Made by a program: the position numbers and the translations under genes. Below the pieces are notes generated by a model. The model did not search any database. It was not told the DNA's origin and worked only from the letters and a program-made list of their open reading frames with translations. A stretch of DNA of 64,000 nt from Candidatus Anammoxibacter sp. Its GTDB lineage: Bacteria; Planctomycetota; Brocadiia; Brocadiales; Anammoxibacteraceae. Location: contig JAIQZO010000024.1 of NCBI GenBank assembly GCA_021777055.1, forward strand, positions 248,001 to 312,000. Reading direction: 5' to 3'. Below are positions 55,492-64,000 of the stretch, piece after piece (position 1 is the stretch's first letter; the number at the start of each line of letters is the position of its first letter).

Positions 55492-57075
55492 ATGATTTTT
55501 AAAGAAAATTCACCTTGTTTTCTGTTATTTTCATTTTTTTTACTTTTAGGAATCAACAACACGCTAACAATTGCAGGTGATGATAAACCTTCAATACAGG
55601 AGAGGGCATCAAATATCTTTGGAGAATCTGTTGGTGATGATAATAATGGAGAAGTTTATACATGGGGACTTACAGCAAAATACAAAGGTCCTGGCGAGTT
55701 GTTTCCAGGGGAAGGGAAGTTTAAGAAATTATTTAAATTTCTACCAGCTGTAAGATGGTACGATCCGCAGCACTATTATGAGTCTTATAAAAAAATTGAG
55801 GGAGAATTTGGAAGCGCAGAGTGTATCCTATGCCACAGAGTGCAGACACCCGGAGTGGTGAAGGATTGGGAGTCAAGTAAGCACGCCAAGGTAGGAAAAA
55901 CCGTTGATATGGAAAACCCGGCCATTGTCACATGTGATAAATGCCATGGAAAAGATCATACAAAACTAAGAATGCCGGATTACAATGTGTGCGCAGAATG
56001 CCACTCTAAAGACGTAAAGGAACATAAATCAGGAGGACCAGGTTCACATGTTCACTCCTTTCACTTACAGGTGATTGAACAAGCGATGCTAATAAATACA
56101 CCGGCAGAGGAGTTGCATGGTTGTGTAACATGTCACGGCATTGCAGAAAATAGGTGTGACGGTTGCCATACAAGGCATAAGTTTTCATCTGCGGAAGCAA
56201 GAAAACCTGAGACCTGCGGACTCTGCCATATCGGCCTTGAACATTTTGATTATGAAGTCTACCTAGATTCATACCATGGAAGGATTTACAAATCTGAATG
56301 CTATGAATGGGATTGGGATATCCGACTTAAAGACTGGACTAAGCCACAAAAAGCTGGGCAGAAATTAGCTCCCCGTGCACCAACATGTGCCTATTGCCAT
56401 ATGCCAAACGGTAGTCACGATATACTGGAAGCATCCACAGAATTTACATATATGGGATCATCTCTGGTTGACCGGGGAGCAAAAAAGCACAAAGGAAAAA
56501 GGGACTCCTGGATTAAGATGTGTAAAAACTGCCATTCTGCCAGATTTGCAAAGGATCAGATGGATGTTATGGATAAGCAGGTAAACCTTAACTTCGCAAA
56601 GGTAAGGGAGGCATTTGAAATCATACTGGACCTGTACGAAGACGGAATACTGGACCCAATGCCTGAAGGCTTGGCTCCTGACTGGCAAGGACACCAGAAA
56701 TTCAGCTTACTACCTGAGGGAGAGACTCGTGTTTACAACGTATCAAACATAGAGAGGCTATTCTTTGAGATGTCAACATATGGAATAACTAATCTCTATA
56801 AAGCCGCCGCTCATAACAGTTCTGAGCACACCAGCTATAGTCGCGGCGGTGCGATCCCTTTACATCGCAAGCTGATACAGATTAAGGCCGAGGCCTCTAC
56901 ACTAAGAAGGATAGCAAGGATAGAAAAAGAGCTTGGTATTGACCATATACCTTACGATTTCTGGTCACAAGGTGAATACACTGATCTGTTAAAGGGGAAG
57001 AACCGGATAAAAGATGATGTTTTGCCAAAAACTGAATGCCTACATAACGATAAGGTAAAATGCCTATCGGATTAA
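55492..57075 (+). CDS. Octaheme cytochrome c of the hydroxylamine oxidoreductase family
   Basis: 527 aa with a signal peptide ending near TIAG. Eight CxxCH motifs are visible: CILCH (about residue 111), CDKCH, CAECH, CVTCH and CDGCH (close together), CGLCH, CAYCH and CKNCH. Spacing and flanking text (GCVTCHGIAENRCDGCH) match the HAO family, which includes hydroxylamine oxidase and nitrite- or hydroxylamine-reducing relatives in anammox bacteria. HTSY (Tyr 449) is a candidate for the heme P460 crosslinking tyrosine, in about the right place, but I cannot confirm it without alignment. The ribosome site TAGGAG lies about 9 nt upstream. It stands alone between the UGT gene and the PCP_red gene. 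Oxidative or reductive role is undecided. Confidence 0.9.
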   Translation: MIFKENSPCFLLFSFFLLLGINNTLTIAGDDKPSIQERASNIFGESVGDDNNGEVYTWGLTAKYKGPGELFPGEGKFKKLFKFLPAVRWYDPQHYYESYKKIEGEFGSAECILCHRVQTPGVVKDWESSKHAKVGKTVDMENPAIVTCDKCHGKDHTKLRMPDYNVCAECHSKDVKEHKSGGPGSHVHSFHLQVIEQAMLINTPAEELHGCVTCHGIAENRCDGCHTRHKFSSAEARKPETCGLCHIGLEHFDYEVYLDSYHGRIYKSECYEWDWDIRLKDWTKPQKAGQKLAPRAPTCAYCHMPNGSHDILEASTEFTYMGSSLVDRGAKKHKGKRDSWIKMCKNCHSARFAKDQMDVMDKQVNLNFAKVREAFEIILDLYEDGILDPMPEGLAPDWQGHQKFSLLPEGETRVYNVSNIERLFFEMSTYGITNLYKAAAHNSSEHTSYSRGGAIPLHRKLIQIKAEASTLRRIARIEKELGIDHIPYDFWSQGEYTDLLKGKNRIKDDVLPKTECLHNDKVKCLSD

Positions 57076-57681
57076 TGGCTGAATATAGCAGGGAATTTTA
57101 TAAAGTATTAATCAGCATTGTCCGGTTAGCCTTTTGCAGTGCAATAATGTTCCATATTTATGGATATTTTTCTACACCATAGTGTAGAGAATTGCCTAAA
57201 AATGCCTAAATTGCCTAAATTGCCTAAAATTTACAGTGTTGTTTCTTATTAATAATAAATAACATTCTATAATTTTAGCTCATTCTAGGCAATTTAGGCA
57301 TTTTAGGCATTTTAGGCACTGGATGTTAGCCCCTATATCTGCCATTTAATACCTAACCGGACAACGCTGAGTATTAATTGCTATTCTTGACAGAGTTCCA
57401 CAAGAACAATATGCTATTCTATGCAATAATTAATTCTAAACATCTCAGATATTTTAGGAGAAATACTTAAGTTGACTATTTGTTATATCTTACTCTTTAA
57501 CCATCCGTAAATTTTAAAATCAAGGAACTCATTTGAGGAAACGAGGTTACGTCATACATTTCAAAAAATCCATTTGACGATTTTTCAAAAGGTACTATAT
57601 TAGTAAAAAAAGACTTTAGAGAAATGTACCAGATGTTGATTTGCACATTGGAGCAGAAAATTTAGATTTGGAGGTTAGGAT
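57076..57681. other. Intergenic region containing the family 2 element
   Basis: About 600 bp after the octaheme cytochrome. The miniature element lies at 57113-57369. The rest (57379-57681) is AT-rich and has no recognisable gene; GGAGGTTAGG (about 57670-57679) is the ribosome site of the next gene. Confidence 0.6.
57113..57369. mobile_element. Miniature inverted-repeat element (family 2) with 9-bp target duplication
   Basis: Terminal repeats CAGCATTGTCCGGTTAG (57113-57129) and CTAACCGGACAACGCTG (57353-57369) match at 16 of 17 positions. AGTATTAAT directly abuts both ends (57104-57112 and 57370-57378), a perfect 9-bp target-site duplication. The inside holds internal inverted copies of CCTAAAATGCCTAAA-type text and no open frame. 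It is therefore a non-autonomous insertion that moved recently enough to keep its duplication. Confidence 0.9.
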
Positions 57682-58533
57682 ATGATACCAGATTTTTCCA
57701 AAATGATGGGTATGATGGGTGGTGGTAAAGGAAAGAGTTTTGAAGAATCGGATTTTGAGTGGAGTGAGGATGCGAAGAAACGAGTAGAAAGGGTCCCTGC
57801 CGGTTTCATGAGAAACATGACCATGAAGCGCATAGAAGATTACGCAAAGAATAAAGGGGTGAATACCATTACCCTGGAGATAGCAGAAGAAGGATTGGCT
57901 GAGTCAAGCTCCATGATGAGTTCCATGATGGGCGGAGGCAAGAAGAAAGATAATACAAAAAAAGCCGATTTGCCTCAGACAGAGAAAAAAGCATCAGAAC
58001 CGCAGTCAGTAGAAAGCAACGTCCGTTATTATTTTTGTGAGATGTGCGGCTATACAATTAAAGGATTTCCGCCAGCGGAGTGCCCAATATGTCTTTCAGC
58101 AAAGGAGAAGTTTATCCTTATTACGGATGAAAACCGTAAACAGCGTTTGACTGGGACCAGCGGCAGGGTAATGAGATGGGAAAATGACGCGCATGAAAGA
58201 TTGGAAAAGATTCCTCCCGGATTTATGAGGGATATGACAAAGTGGCGCATAGAAATGCTAGCGCGATCAGAAGGCCATTTGAATATTACAAACAAGATAG
58301 TTGATGGCAAGTATGAACACTGGAAAGAGGGAACCAAAGGAGTTGAGCTCAAAATGTCATGGGATAGTGAAGCAGAGGAGAGAATAAACAGGATTCCGGA
58401 TTTTGTTAGAGGAATGGTGCAAAAAGAGATTGAACGTCAGGCAAAAAACAAGGGATTGGATAGGGTAACATCAGAGTTTCTTACCTCTATAAGGGAGAAG
58501 TGGAACAGCGGCGAGGAGTTTCATCACGAATAA
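57682..58533 (+). CDS. Three PCP_red domains around a rubredoxin-like domain
   Basis: 283 aa. Three PCP-reductase C-terminal-type modules, each starting WxxxAxxRxxxIPxGFMRxM or close to it, lie at about 25-65, 160-200 and 224-265. Between the first and second is a rubredoxin-like zinc or iron ribbon: YYFCEMCGYTIKGFPPAECPICLSA (two CxxC knuckles, about 114-136). The PCP_red domain is named for the light-independent protochlorophyllide reductase, but no chlorophyll gene is present. A Met-rich low-complexity segment (SMMSSMMGGGK-type) sits near residue 80. No signal peptide is present; the protein is cytoplasmic. Ribosome site GGAGGTTAGG precedes the ATG. Function is unknown; a redox or metal role is inferred. 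Confidence 0.85.
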   Translation: MIPDFSKMMGMMGGGKGKSFEESDFEWSEDAKKRVERVPAGFMRNMTMKRIEDYAKNKGVNTITLEIAEEGLAESSSMMSSMMGGGKKKDNTKKADLPQTEKKASEPQSVESNVRYYFCEMCGYTIKGFPPAECPICLSAKEKFILITDENRKQRLTGTSGRVMRWENDAHERLEKIPPGFMRDMTKWRIEMLARSEGHLNITNKIVDGKYEHWKEGTKGVELKMSWDSEAEERINRIPDFVRGMVQKEIERQAKNKGLDRVTSEFLTSIREKWNSGEEFHHE

Positions 58534-58578
58534 CAAACGATAGTAACAAGAATTTATTGTCGTTATTAAAGGGTTTTT

Positions 58579-60420
58579 ATGGCAAAAACTGGGTATACAG
58601 AAGAGCATATTAAATCGTTGGATTGGAAGGAGCATATCCGCCTACGTCCGGGAATGTATATAGGCAAACTTGGCGACGGATCTTCCATGGATGACGGTAT
58701 CTATGTCTTGGTTAAGGAAGTGGTAGATAATTCCATAGATGAACATATAATGGGTTTTGGTAATTCCATAGAAATAAATATTAGTGAACACCAGGTAATA
58801 GTGAGAGATTACGGACGTGGCATTCCCCTGGGAAAGGTATTTGATTGCGTTGCAAAAATAAACACAGGCGGCAAATATGATTCAGAAGCTTTCCAAAAAT
58901 CTGTTGGGCTAAATGGAGTGGGAACAAAGGCAGTTAACGCTTTGTCTGGCTATTTTAAGGTAGAATCTATTCGTGATGGACAGATAAAAGCCATAGAGTT
59001 TTCCAAAGGTGATGTAACCAATGACTATTCTGTTAAACAGACTGATGAACGAAATGGGACAGTGGTAATTTTCTCACCAGACAGCACAATTTTTAAAAAC
59101 TATCATTTTATTCCGGACTTTTTAGGAAACCAGATATGGAACTATGCTTATCTTAACGCCGGGTTAACCATTAACTTTAACGGACAGAAATTTCACTCGG
59201 AAAAAGGGCTATTTGATCTACTAACCCGTAAAACAGATCCAGAGACACTCAGGTATCCAATTATTCATTTTCGCAGCAAAGATATAGAATTTGCATTTAG
59301 CCATACCGACCAATATGGAGAAGAGTACTATTCGTTTGTTAACGGACAGCATACCACACAGGGAGGCACACATTTATCAGCATTTCGTGAAGCCGTGATC
59401 AAAGGCGTCCGTGAGTTTTATAAGAAAGATTTTGATGCGACGGACATCCGCGCATCTATTGTCGCTGCTATCAGCGTACGTATACAGGAACCAATCTTTG
59501 AATCACAGACCAAAACCAAACTGGGTTCTCTGAATATCAGTCCCGACGGAATCACCATTAGGGCCTTTGTTATCGATTTTGTAAAGAAAGAGCTGGATGA
59601 TTATCTACACAAACACACTGAGACAGCAGACAAGATTTTAAAGCGTATACTACAGTCCGAACGTGAACGTAAAGAGATTGCGGGAATCAAGAAGCTGGCT
59701 AACCAGCGCGCTAAAAAGGCAAATCTCCACAACAAAAAGCTACGAGATTGCCGCATTCATTACAATAACGGCAAAAAGGAACAGGGCTACGAAAGCACGC
59801 TGTTTATTACAGAAGGGGATTCTGCCAGCGGTTCCATAACAAAATCACGTAATGTAGAGACCCAGGCTGTTTTTAGTTTACGCGGCAAACCGCTTAATTG
59901 TTATGGGCTGACAAAAAAGGTAGTTTACGAAAATGAAGAGTTTAATCTGTTACAACATGCCCTTAACATTGAAGATGGAATAGAAAATCTCCGCTATAAT
60001 AACGTAGTTATTGCAACCGATGCAGATGTTGACGGCATGCATATTCGTTTGCTGCTAATCACATTCTTTCTGCAATTTTTTCCTGACCTGGTTAAGAACG
60101 GACATGTTCACATACTGGATACCCCATTGTTCAGGGTTCGCAACAAGAAAGAGACTATCTACTGTTACAGTGAAGAGGAAAAGTATCATGCAATGGAAAA
60201 GTTGGGAAAGAATCCGGAAATAACACGTTTTAAAGGTCTTGGTGAAATTTCGCCAGATGAATTTGCACAGTTTATCGGAGATGATATTCGTTTACAACCT
60301 CTCGTGCTGGGGCAGAAAGACTCCATTGCACAGCTGCTCAACTATTATATGGGAAAGAACACATCAGACCGCCAACGGTTTATTATTGACAATCTAAGAG
60401 TAGAAAAGGATTTAGCCTGA
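58579..60420 (+). CDS. parE: Type IIA topoisomerase B subunit (ParE/GyrB family)
   Basis: 613 aa. The GHKL ATPase domain shows [32 protein letters not shown] and [15 protein letters not shown]; the TOPRIM domain shows [11 protein letters not shown] and [21 protein letters not shown]. It lacks the extra domain of E. coli GyrB and is close in length to ParE. With the A subunit it forms a heterotetramer that passes one DNA duplex through another using ATP. The A subunit gene begins 4 bp after this gene's stop. Gyrase or topoisomerase IV type cannot be fixed from motifs; the C-terminal length of the A subunit favours ParC-like. Family identity is certain. Confidence 0.93.
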   Translation: MAKTGYTEEHIKSLDWKEHIRLRPGMYIGKLGDGSSMDDGIYVLVKEVVDNSIDEHIMGFGNSIEINISEHQVIVRDYGRGIPLGKVFDCVAKINTGGKYDSEAFQKSVGLNGVGTKAVNALSGYFKVESIRDGQIKAIEFSKGDVTNDYSVKQTDERNGTVVIFSPDSTIFKNYHFIPDFLGNQIWNYAYLNAGLTINFNGQKFHSEKGLFDLLTRKTDPETLRYPIIHFRSKDIEFAFSHTDQYGEEYYSFVNGQHTTQGGTHLSAFREAVIKGVREFYKKDFDATDIRASIVAAISVRIQEPIFESQTKTKLGSLNISPDGITIRAFVIDFVKKELDDYLHKHTETADKILKRILQSERERKEIAGIKKLANQRAKKANLHNKKLRDCRIHYNNGKKEQGYESTLFITEGDSASGSITKSRNVETQAVFSLRGKPLNCYGLTKKVVYENEEFNLLQHALNIEDGIENLRYNNVVIATDADVDGMHIRLLLITFFLQFFPDLVKNGHVHILDTPLFRVRNKKETIYCYSEEEKYHAMEKLGKNPEITRFKGLGEISPDEFAQFIGDDIRLQPLVLGQKDSIAQLLNYYMGKNTSDRQRFIIDNLRVEKDLA

Positions 60421-60424
60421 AAAC

Positions 60425-63028
60425 ATGTTGGACATAAACGATCAAACCGAAGATGATCAGGAAACACCCGGCACAGATAGTGAAATTAGTGAAGCAACCC
60501 ATGTTTCTGAGATGTACAGTAACTGGTTCCTGGAATACGCATCGTACGTCATTCTGGAACGAGCAGTACCTGCATTGCTTGACGGCTTGAAACCGGTACA
60601 GCGTCGTATCTTACACTCAATGAAACAGATGGATGACGGCCGGTTTAATAAAGCAGCCAATGTGATCGGCCATACCATGCAATATCACCCACATGGAGAT
60701 GCCGCTATAGGGGATGCCCTGGTTAATTTGGGACAAAAAGACCTCTTATTTGAGACACAGGGGAACTGGGGTGATGTACGTACCGGCGATTCTGCGGCGG
60801 CACCCCGTTATATTGAAGCCCGTCTTTCAAAGTTTGCTCTGGAAGTGGCCTTTAATAATCAAACTACTGACTGGCAAATCTCTTATGATGGCCGCAAAAA
60901 AGAGCCCGTATTACTCCCTATGAAGTTTCCTCTCCTGCTGGCACAGGGAACGGAAGGGATTGCTGTTGGCCTTGCAACCAAGATCATGCCTCACAACTTT
61001 GTTGAGTTGATTCAGTCCTCAATAGATGTTCTGCGCAACAAGAAAATTGATCTTCTCCCTGATTTTTTTACAGGTGGAATGGCAGACTTCAGCAATTACA
61101 ACGGTGGACTACGTGGCAGCAAGATTCGTGTTCGTGCAAAAATTGAGATTAATGACAAGAAAACACTCATCATCCGTAACATACCATACAGCACTACAAC
61201 GGCCAGCGTAATGGATTCTATTGTAAAGGCCAGCGAAAGTAATAAGATCAAGATAAAACGTGTTGTTGACAATACTGCAAAAGATGTGGAGATTGTGATT
61301 GAACTACCTCCTAATGTCTCCCCGGATGTAACCATTGATGCCTTATATGCATTTACAGATTGTGAAATTTCCATTTCGCCTAATGCAAGTGTTATAGTAG
61401 ACGAAAAACCATGTTTCATGAGTGTAAATGATATACTCAAAATATCTACAGAACACACAGTTTCCCTTCTAAAAAATGAGCTTGAGATCAAACTTGGGGA
61501 ATTGCAGGAAAAGTGGCATTTCTCTTCACTTGAAAAGATATTTATTGAAAAACGCATTTATCGTGACATAGAAGAGTGCGAAACATGGGAAGCGGTGATT
61601 GAGGCAATAAATAAAGGTTTAGAGCCCTACAAGGATATGTTTTTTCGAGAGATCACGGAAGAGGATATTGTAAGCCTGACAGAAATAAAGATAAAAAGGA
61701 TTTCCAGATTTGATTCGTTTAAGGCAGACGAAGCTATTAAATCCATGGAAGAGGAGATCAAACAGGTTAAGTATGACCTTGAAAATCTTACAAAATATGC
61801 AATTGCCTATTTTAAAAATTTGATAAAGAAGTATGGCAAAGGCCGTGAGCGTTTAACTGAAATTAAAAACTTTGAGACCATCCATGTTGCTCAAGTAGCC
61901 GTTGCTAACCAGAAGCTTTATGTTAACAGGAAGGACGGCTTCATAGGTTACAGTTTAAAGAAAGAGGAGTACATTAGTGACTGTTCAGAGATAGATAACG
62001 TTATCGTTTTTCTATCTAACTGCACGTTCCGAGTTACCCGGGTTTCCGAAAAAGCGTTTGTAGGAAAGGATATCATATATACCAATGTGTGGAAAAAGGG
62101 TGACGAACGTATGATATACCACATGATTTATCAAGATGGCAAAGCAGGTGCCTGTTATGTTAAACGTTTTGCGGTTACTTCAATTACTTTTGACAAACCT
62201 TATGACCTTACTAAAGGTTCAAAAAACCCTAAGCTGCTCTATTTCAGTGCAAACCCCAATAGTACATCAGAAGAGGTGTCAATAACTCTAAGCTCTGGAA
62301 GCTCAGCACGTAAACTTTCTTTTGACTTCGATTTTGCAGAATTGGACATTAAAGGCCGCAATAGTAAGGGAAACAGACTTACAAAGTATTCTGTTCGCAA
62401 AGTAGTCCATAAAAAATCAGGATCATCTACCCTTGGAGGGCTGGATATCTGGTATGATGAAACAGTAGGCAGGCTCAATCCTGACCGCAGGGGCAAGCGT
62501 TTAGGAACGTTTGAAGGTGACGATAAAATACTTGTTGTTTATAAAGACGGCACCTTTGAGTTGAGTAATTACGAACTAACCAACCATTATCAAGATAATA
62601 AGATTACCGTTATAAAAAAGTACGATCCTGAAACTATTATTACGGTTGTGCACTATGATAGCGATGCAAAAAATTTCTATGTTAAACGTTTTAAGGTTGA
62701 AAAAGATTCTATTGGCAGTATTACACATTTTATATCTGAAACCAAAGGAAGTTATCCGGTAATAATTACAACAGAGACAAACCCAAGGGCGGAGATTCAG
62801 TATCTTTTCGGCCGAAAAAAAGAGAAACAGACAGATATAGTGTTACTAGACCGATTTGTTGATATAAAGAGCCATAAGGCACGGGGTAACCGATTGAGTA
62901 ACTTTGAGGTAACAAAGGTCAAACAGATTGAAAGTCATGATCAGGATATAAACGTGGCATCTAAAGACGAAGAGTATAAGCAAATGGAGCTGTTTAGTAA
63001 AAGTAGTAAAAAACAAGAAATCCCTTAG
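60425..63028 (+). CDS. parC: Type IIA topoisomerase A subunit (ParC/GyrA family)
   Basis: 867 aa. The breakage-reunion domain starts with ERAVPALLDGLKPVQRRILHSM and carries the catalytic tyrosine in AAPRYIEARL (Tyr about 129), preceded by QYHPHGDAAIGDALV. A coiled-coil tower and a C-terminal beta-propeller follow. The propeller blades (NAEFTIGYSL-like, DGTFELSNYELTNHYQ) lack the GyrA-box signature QRRGGKG, which favours topoisomerase IV (decatenating) over gyrase (supercoiling). It is 4 bp downstream of the B subunit gene, clearly one operon. Its TAG stop codon (63026-63028) lies inside the left end of a family 1 repeat element. Confidence 0.93.
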   Translation: MLDINDQTEDDQETPGTDSEISEATHVSEMYSNWFLEYASYVILERAVPALLDGLKPVQRRILHSMKQMDDGRFNKAANVIGHTMQYHPHGDAAIGDALVNLGQKDLLFETQGNWGDVRTGDSAAAPRYIEARLSKFALEVAFNNQTTDWQISYDGRKKEPVLLPMKFPLLLAQGTEGIAVGLATKIMPHNFVELIQSSIDVLRNKKIDLLPDFFTGGMADFSNYNGGLRGSKIRVRAKIEINDKKTLIIRNIPYSTTTASVMDSIVKASESNKIKIKRVVDNTAKDVEIVIELPPNVSPDVTIDALYAFTDCEISISPNASVIVDEKPCFMSVNDILKISTEHTVSLLKNELEIKLGELQEKWHFSSLEKIFIEKRIYRDIEECETWEAVIEAINKGLEPYKDMFFREITEEDIVSLTEIKIKRISRFDSFKADEAIKSMEEEIKQVKYDLENLTKYAIAYFKNLIKKYGKGRERLTEIKNFETIHVAQVAVANQKLYVNRKDGFIGYSLKKEEYISDCSEIDNVIVFLSNCTFRVTRVSEKAFVGKDIIYTNVWKKGDERMIYHMIYQDGKAGACYVKRFAVTSITFDKPYDLTKGSKNPKLLYFSANPNSTSEEVSITLSSGSSARKLSFDFDFAELDIKGRNSKGNRLTKYSVRKVVHKKSGSSTLGGLDIWYDETVGRLNPDRRGKRLGTFEGDDKILVVYKDGTFELSNYELTNHYQDNKITVIKKYDPETIITVVHYDSDAKNFYVKRFKVEKDSIGSITHFISETKGSYPVIITTETNPRAEIQYLFGRKKEKQTDIVLLDRFVDIKSHKARGNRLSNFEVTKVKQIESHDQDINVASKDEEYKQMELFSKSSKKQEIP

Positions 63029-63208
63029 GAACGTGCATGTAATAAATTGTGCACCTAACGCCCAGATTTGCGTTAGATTTGTTCAAATTGATTGAACCAA
63101 GCCGGAAGCGCGGCCGTAGCCGCGTTGAGGATTTGGCGATTGAAATTTGGACAAAGATAATGTGAAGATGAGTGTTACATGCATAATTTATTACATGCAC
63201 GTTCCTTA
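63025..63208. mobile_element. Best-preserved family 1 element, overlapping the topoisomerase A stop codon
   Basis: Ends GGAACGTGCATGTAATAAAT (63028-63047) and its exact complement (63186-63205) are perfect over 21 bp, with TTA next to each end (63025-63027 and 63206-63208), suggesting a TTA or TA target. Length is about 180 bp. The centre reads open as LDLFKLIEPSRKRG followed by RSRVEDLAIEIWTKIM. Related copies lie at 8976, 14884, 19835 and 38939. The topoisomerase A stop is the TAG at 63026. Confidence 0.85.
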
Positions 63209-63244
63209 GCGAGAAGAAACCGCAACTAAGATTGGAAATCCTAT

Positions 63245-63499
63245 ATGAGCTCTGAAAAAAAGGAGATTCCCGTTAAACAGGAAGCTCCAGATAACAAATA
63301 TCTATTGAAACTTGCAAATACAAAGATGCCTTTTGGTAAATATACTGGCCGCTACCTTATTGATCTACCGGAACCGTATGTTACCTGGTTTGCGCAGAAG
63401 GGTTTTCCAGAAGGCAAACTTGGTGAAATGCTTCAGTCTATCTACGAGATTAAAGCAAACGGATTGGAATATCTGCTCAAGCCACTAAGGAATATTTAA
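63245..63499 (+). CDS. DUF3820 family small protein
   Basis: 84 aa. The middle KMPFGKYTGRYLIDLPEPYVTWFAQKGFP is the hallmark of DUF3820, a short cytoplasmic domain of unknown function once associated with quorum-sensing-regulated virulence in some bacteria. The N-terminus is polar and disordered. No signal peptide or catalytic pattern is present. It follows the family 1 element and stands alone, convergent to the rhodanese gene. The start ATG 63245 has no strong ribosome site. Function is unknown. Confidence 0.85.
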   Translation: MSSEKKEIPVKQEAPDNKYLLKLANTKMPFGKYTGRYLIDLPEPYVTWFAQKGFPEGKLGEMLQSIYEIKANGLEYLLKPLRNI

Positions 63500-63627
63500 T
63501 GTTGACACCCATTAAGTTTTAAGTGTAATTAAGCATACATATTAAAGTAAACACATATACTCCCACACGAAGTATAAGAAAACGTAATACCGGTGTCACT
63601 CTTAAAATTTTTCTACCCGGAGGCATC

Positions 63628-63885
63628 TCATTTCTTATCCATACGTTCCTTTAACGCTTCGTAGCCTCCTTCGTTTGTCACATTCTTATAGCCCACAGCA
63701 TGTAGGACCTTTTTGACCAGAGCAGACCTTCTACCGCTCATACAATACAACCTGATTTCACTGTTCTTATCTTTTGCTATTTCGTCTATTTTACCAATGA
63801 TTTCCGTTATAGGAATATTGATAGCATTATCAATATGTCCATCACCGTACTCATCTTCAGTCCTAACATCAATAAGCAGTTCCAT
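63628..63885 (-). CDS. Single-domain rhodanese (GlpE/PspE-like)
   Basis: 85 aa, one rhodanese domain. LIDVRTEDEYGDGHIDNAINIP is the usual start and IRLYCMSGRRSALVKKVL contains the active-site Cys (about residue 49) in the CxxGxR loop. Such proteins carry sulfur as a persulfide. It is exported or cytoplasmic depending on an upstream signal that I do not see, so probably cytoplasmic. It converges on the DUF3820 gene. The domain is short for the family, missing the first helix, but the catalytic loop is complete. Confidence 0.92.
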   Translation of the reverse strand: MELLIDVRTEDEYGDGHIDNAINIPITEIIGKIDEIAKDKNSEIRLYCMSGRRSALVKKVLHAVGYKNVTNEGGYEALKERMDKK

Positions 63886-63934
63886 AACTATTCGTCTTTA
63901 AAATTATTAAATAAATCCTAATATCCCATAAATA

Positions 63935-63962
63935 TTGACAAACATCTATTCTTTAGTAAAAT
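63935..63962 (+). promoter_or_regulatory. Possible promoter reading out of the window
   Basis: TTGACA (63935-63940) and TAAAAT (63957-63962) are separated by 16 bp. It would drive a plus-strand gene beyond the right edge. Divergent from the rhodanese gene. Evidence is box similarity only. Confidence 0.35.
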
Positions 63963-64000
63963 AGCCTCTTGATTTGCAGCTCTACCACAAATCTGCAATG

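Noticed and set aside
63504-63597. TGACACC...GGTGTCA as a terminator between the DUF3820 and rhodanese genes
   Set aside because: The 7-bp arms are about 80 nt apart, with no compact loop or T-run.

Overview
This 64 kb window is AT-rich bacterial DNA. Its gene content fits an anammox planctomycete close to 'Candidatus Scalindua'. The evidence is an octaheme hydroxylamine-oxidoreductase-family cytochrome c, a ferredoxin-linked 2-oxoacid oxidoreductase operon, a protein of PCP-reductase and rubredoxin domains, large multidomain histidine kinases, exported proteins with PKD and other beta-rich domains, and many small dispersed repeats. The taxonomic placement is inference; no rRNA gene lies in the window.

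Layout. 1-7.8 kb: end of an unknown gene, then on the minus strand a lipid-trafficking cluster (mlaC-like, RND transporter, mlaA-like), a small exported protein, a LarE-RNase HI fusion and nadA. 7.8-12.6 kb: tRNA-Val, an exported protein, and a large PhoD-like phosphodiesterase whose catalytic domain is interrupted by a repeat domain. 13-18.7 kb: plus-strand redox operon (GltD-like flavoprotein with ferredoxin domains, FAD oxidoreductase, KorA, KorB). 18.7-28.1 kb: PKD protein and recB on the minus strand; ndk, a lipoprotein, acetolactate decarboxylase and glnS on the plus strand. 28.3-48.5 kb: a signalling island with an HD-GYP regulator, a GGDEF regulator, four full histidine kinases, HPt and receiver proteins, two solute-binding proteins joined to a kinase by ATGA overlaps, and several broken signalling genes; an M48 protease and a TfoX-domain protein lie inside it. 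49.2-55.3 kb: VanZ-like membrane protein, then a glycosyltransferase/AMP-ligase cluster. 55.5-58.5 kb: octaheme cytochrome c and a triple PCP_red/rubredoxin protein. 58.6-64 kb: type IIA topoisomerase B and A subunits, a DUF3820 protein and a rhodanese.

How genes work together. MlaC, the RND pump and MlaA probably move lipids between inner and outer membrane. The Kor operon links 2-oxoacid decarboxylation to ferredoxin and pyridine nucleotides. The PhnD-like protein, hybrid kinase and PstS-like protein look like one ligand-sensing unit. The HD-GYP and GGDEF regulators degrade and make c-di-GMP under two-component control.

The strongest unannotated signals are mobile-element relics. One is a miniature element at 57113-57369 with 17-bp inverted ends and a perfect 9-bp target duplication, with a second decayed relative at 48635-49127. 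Another is a separate family of about 150-185 bp with about 20-bp inverted ends, seen at least five times; its ends contain the stop codons of recB and of the topoisomerase A gene. Gene relics include a glnS tail copy, a receiver-domain remnant and a hybrid kinase that lost its catalytic core.
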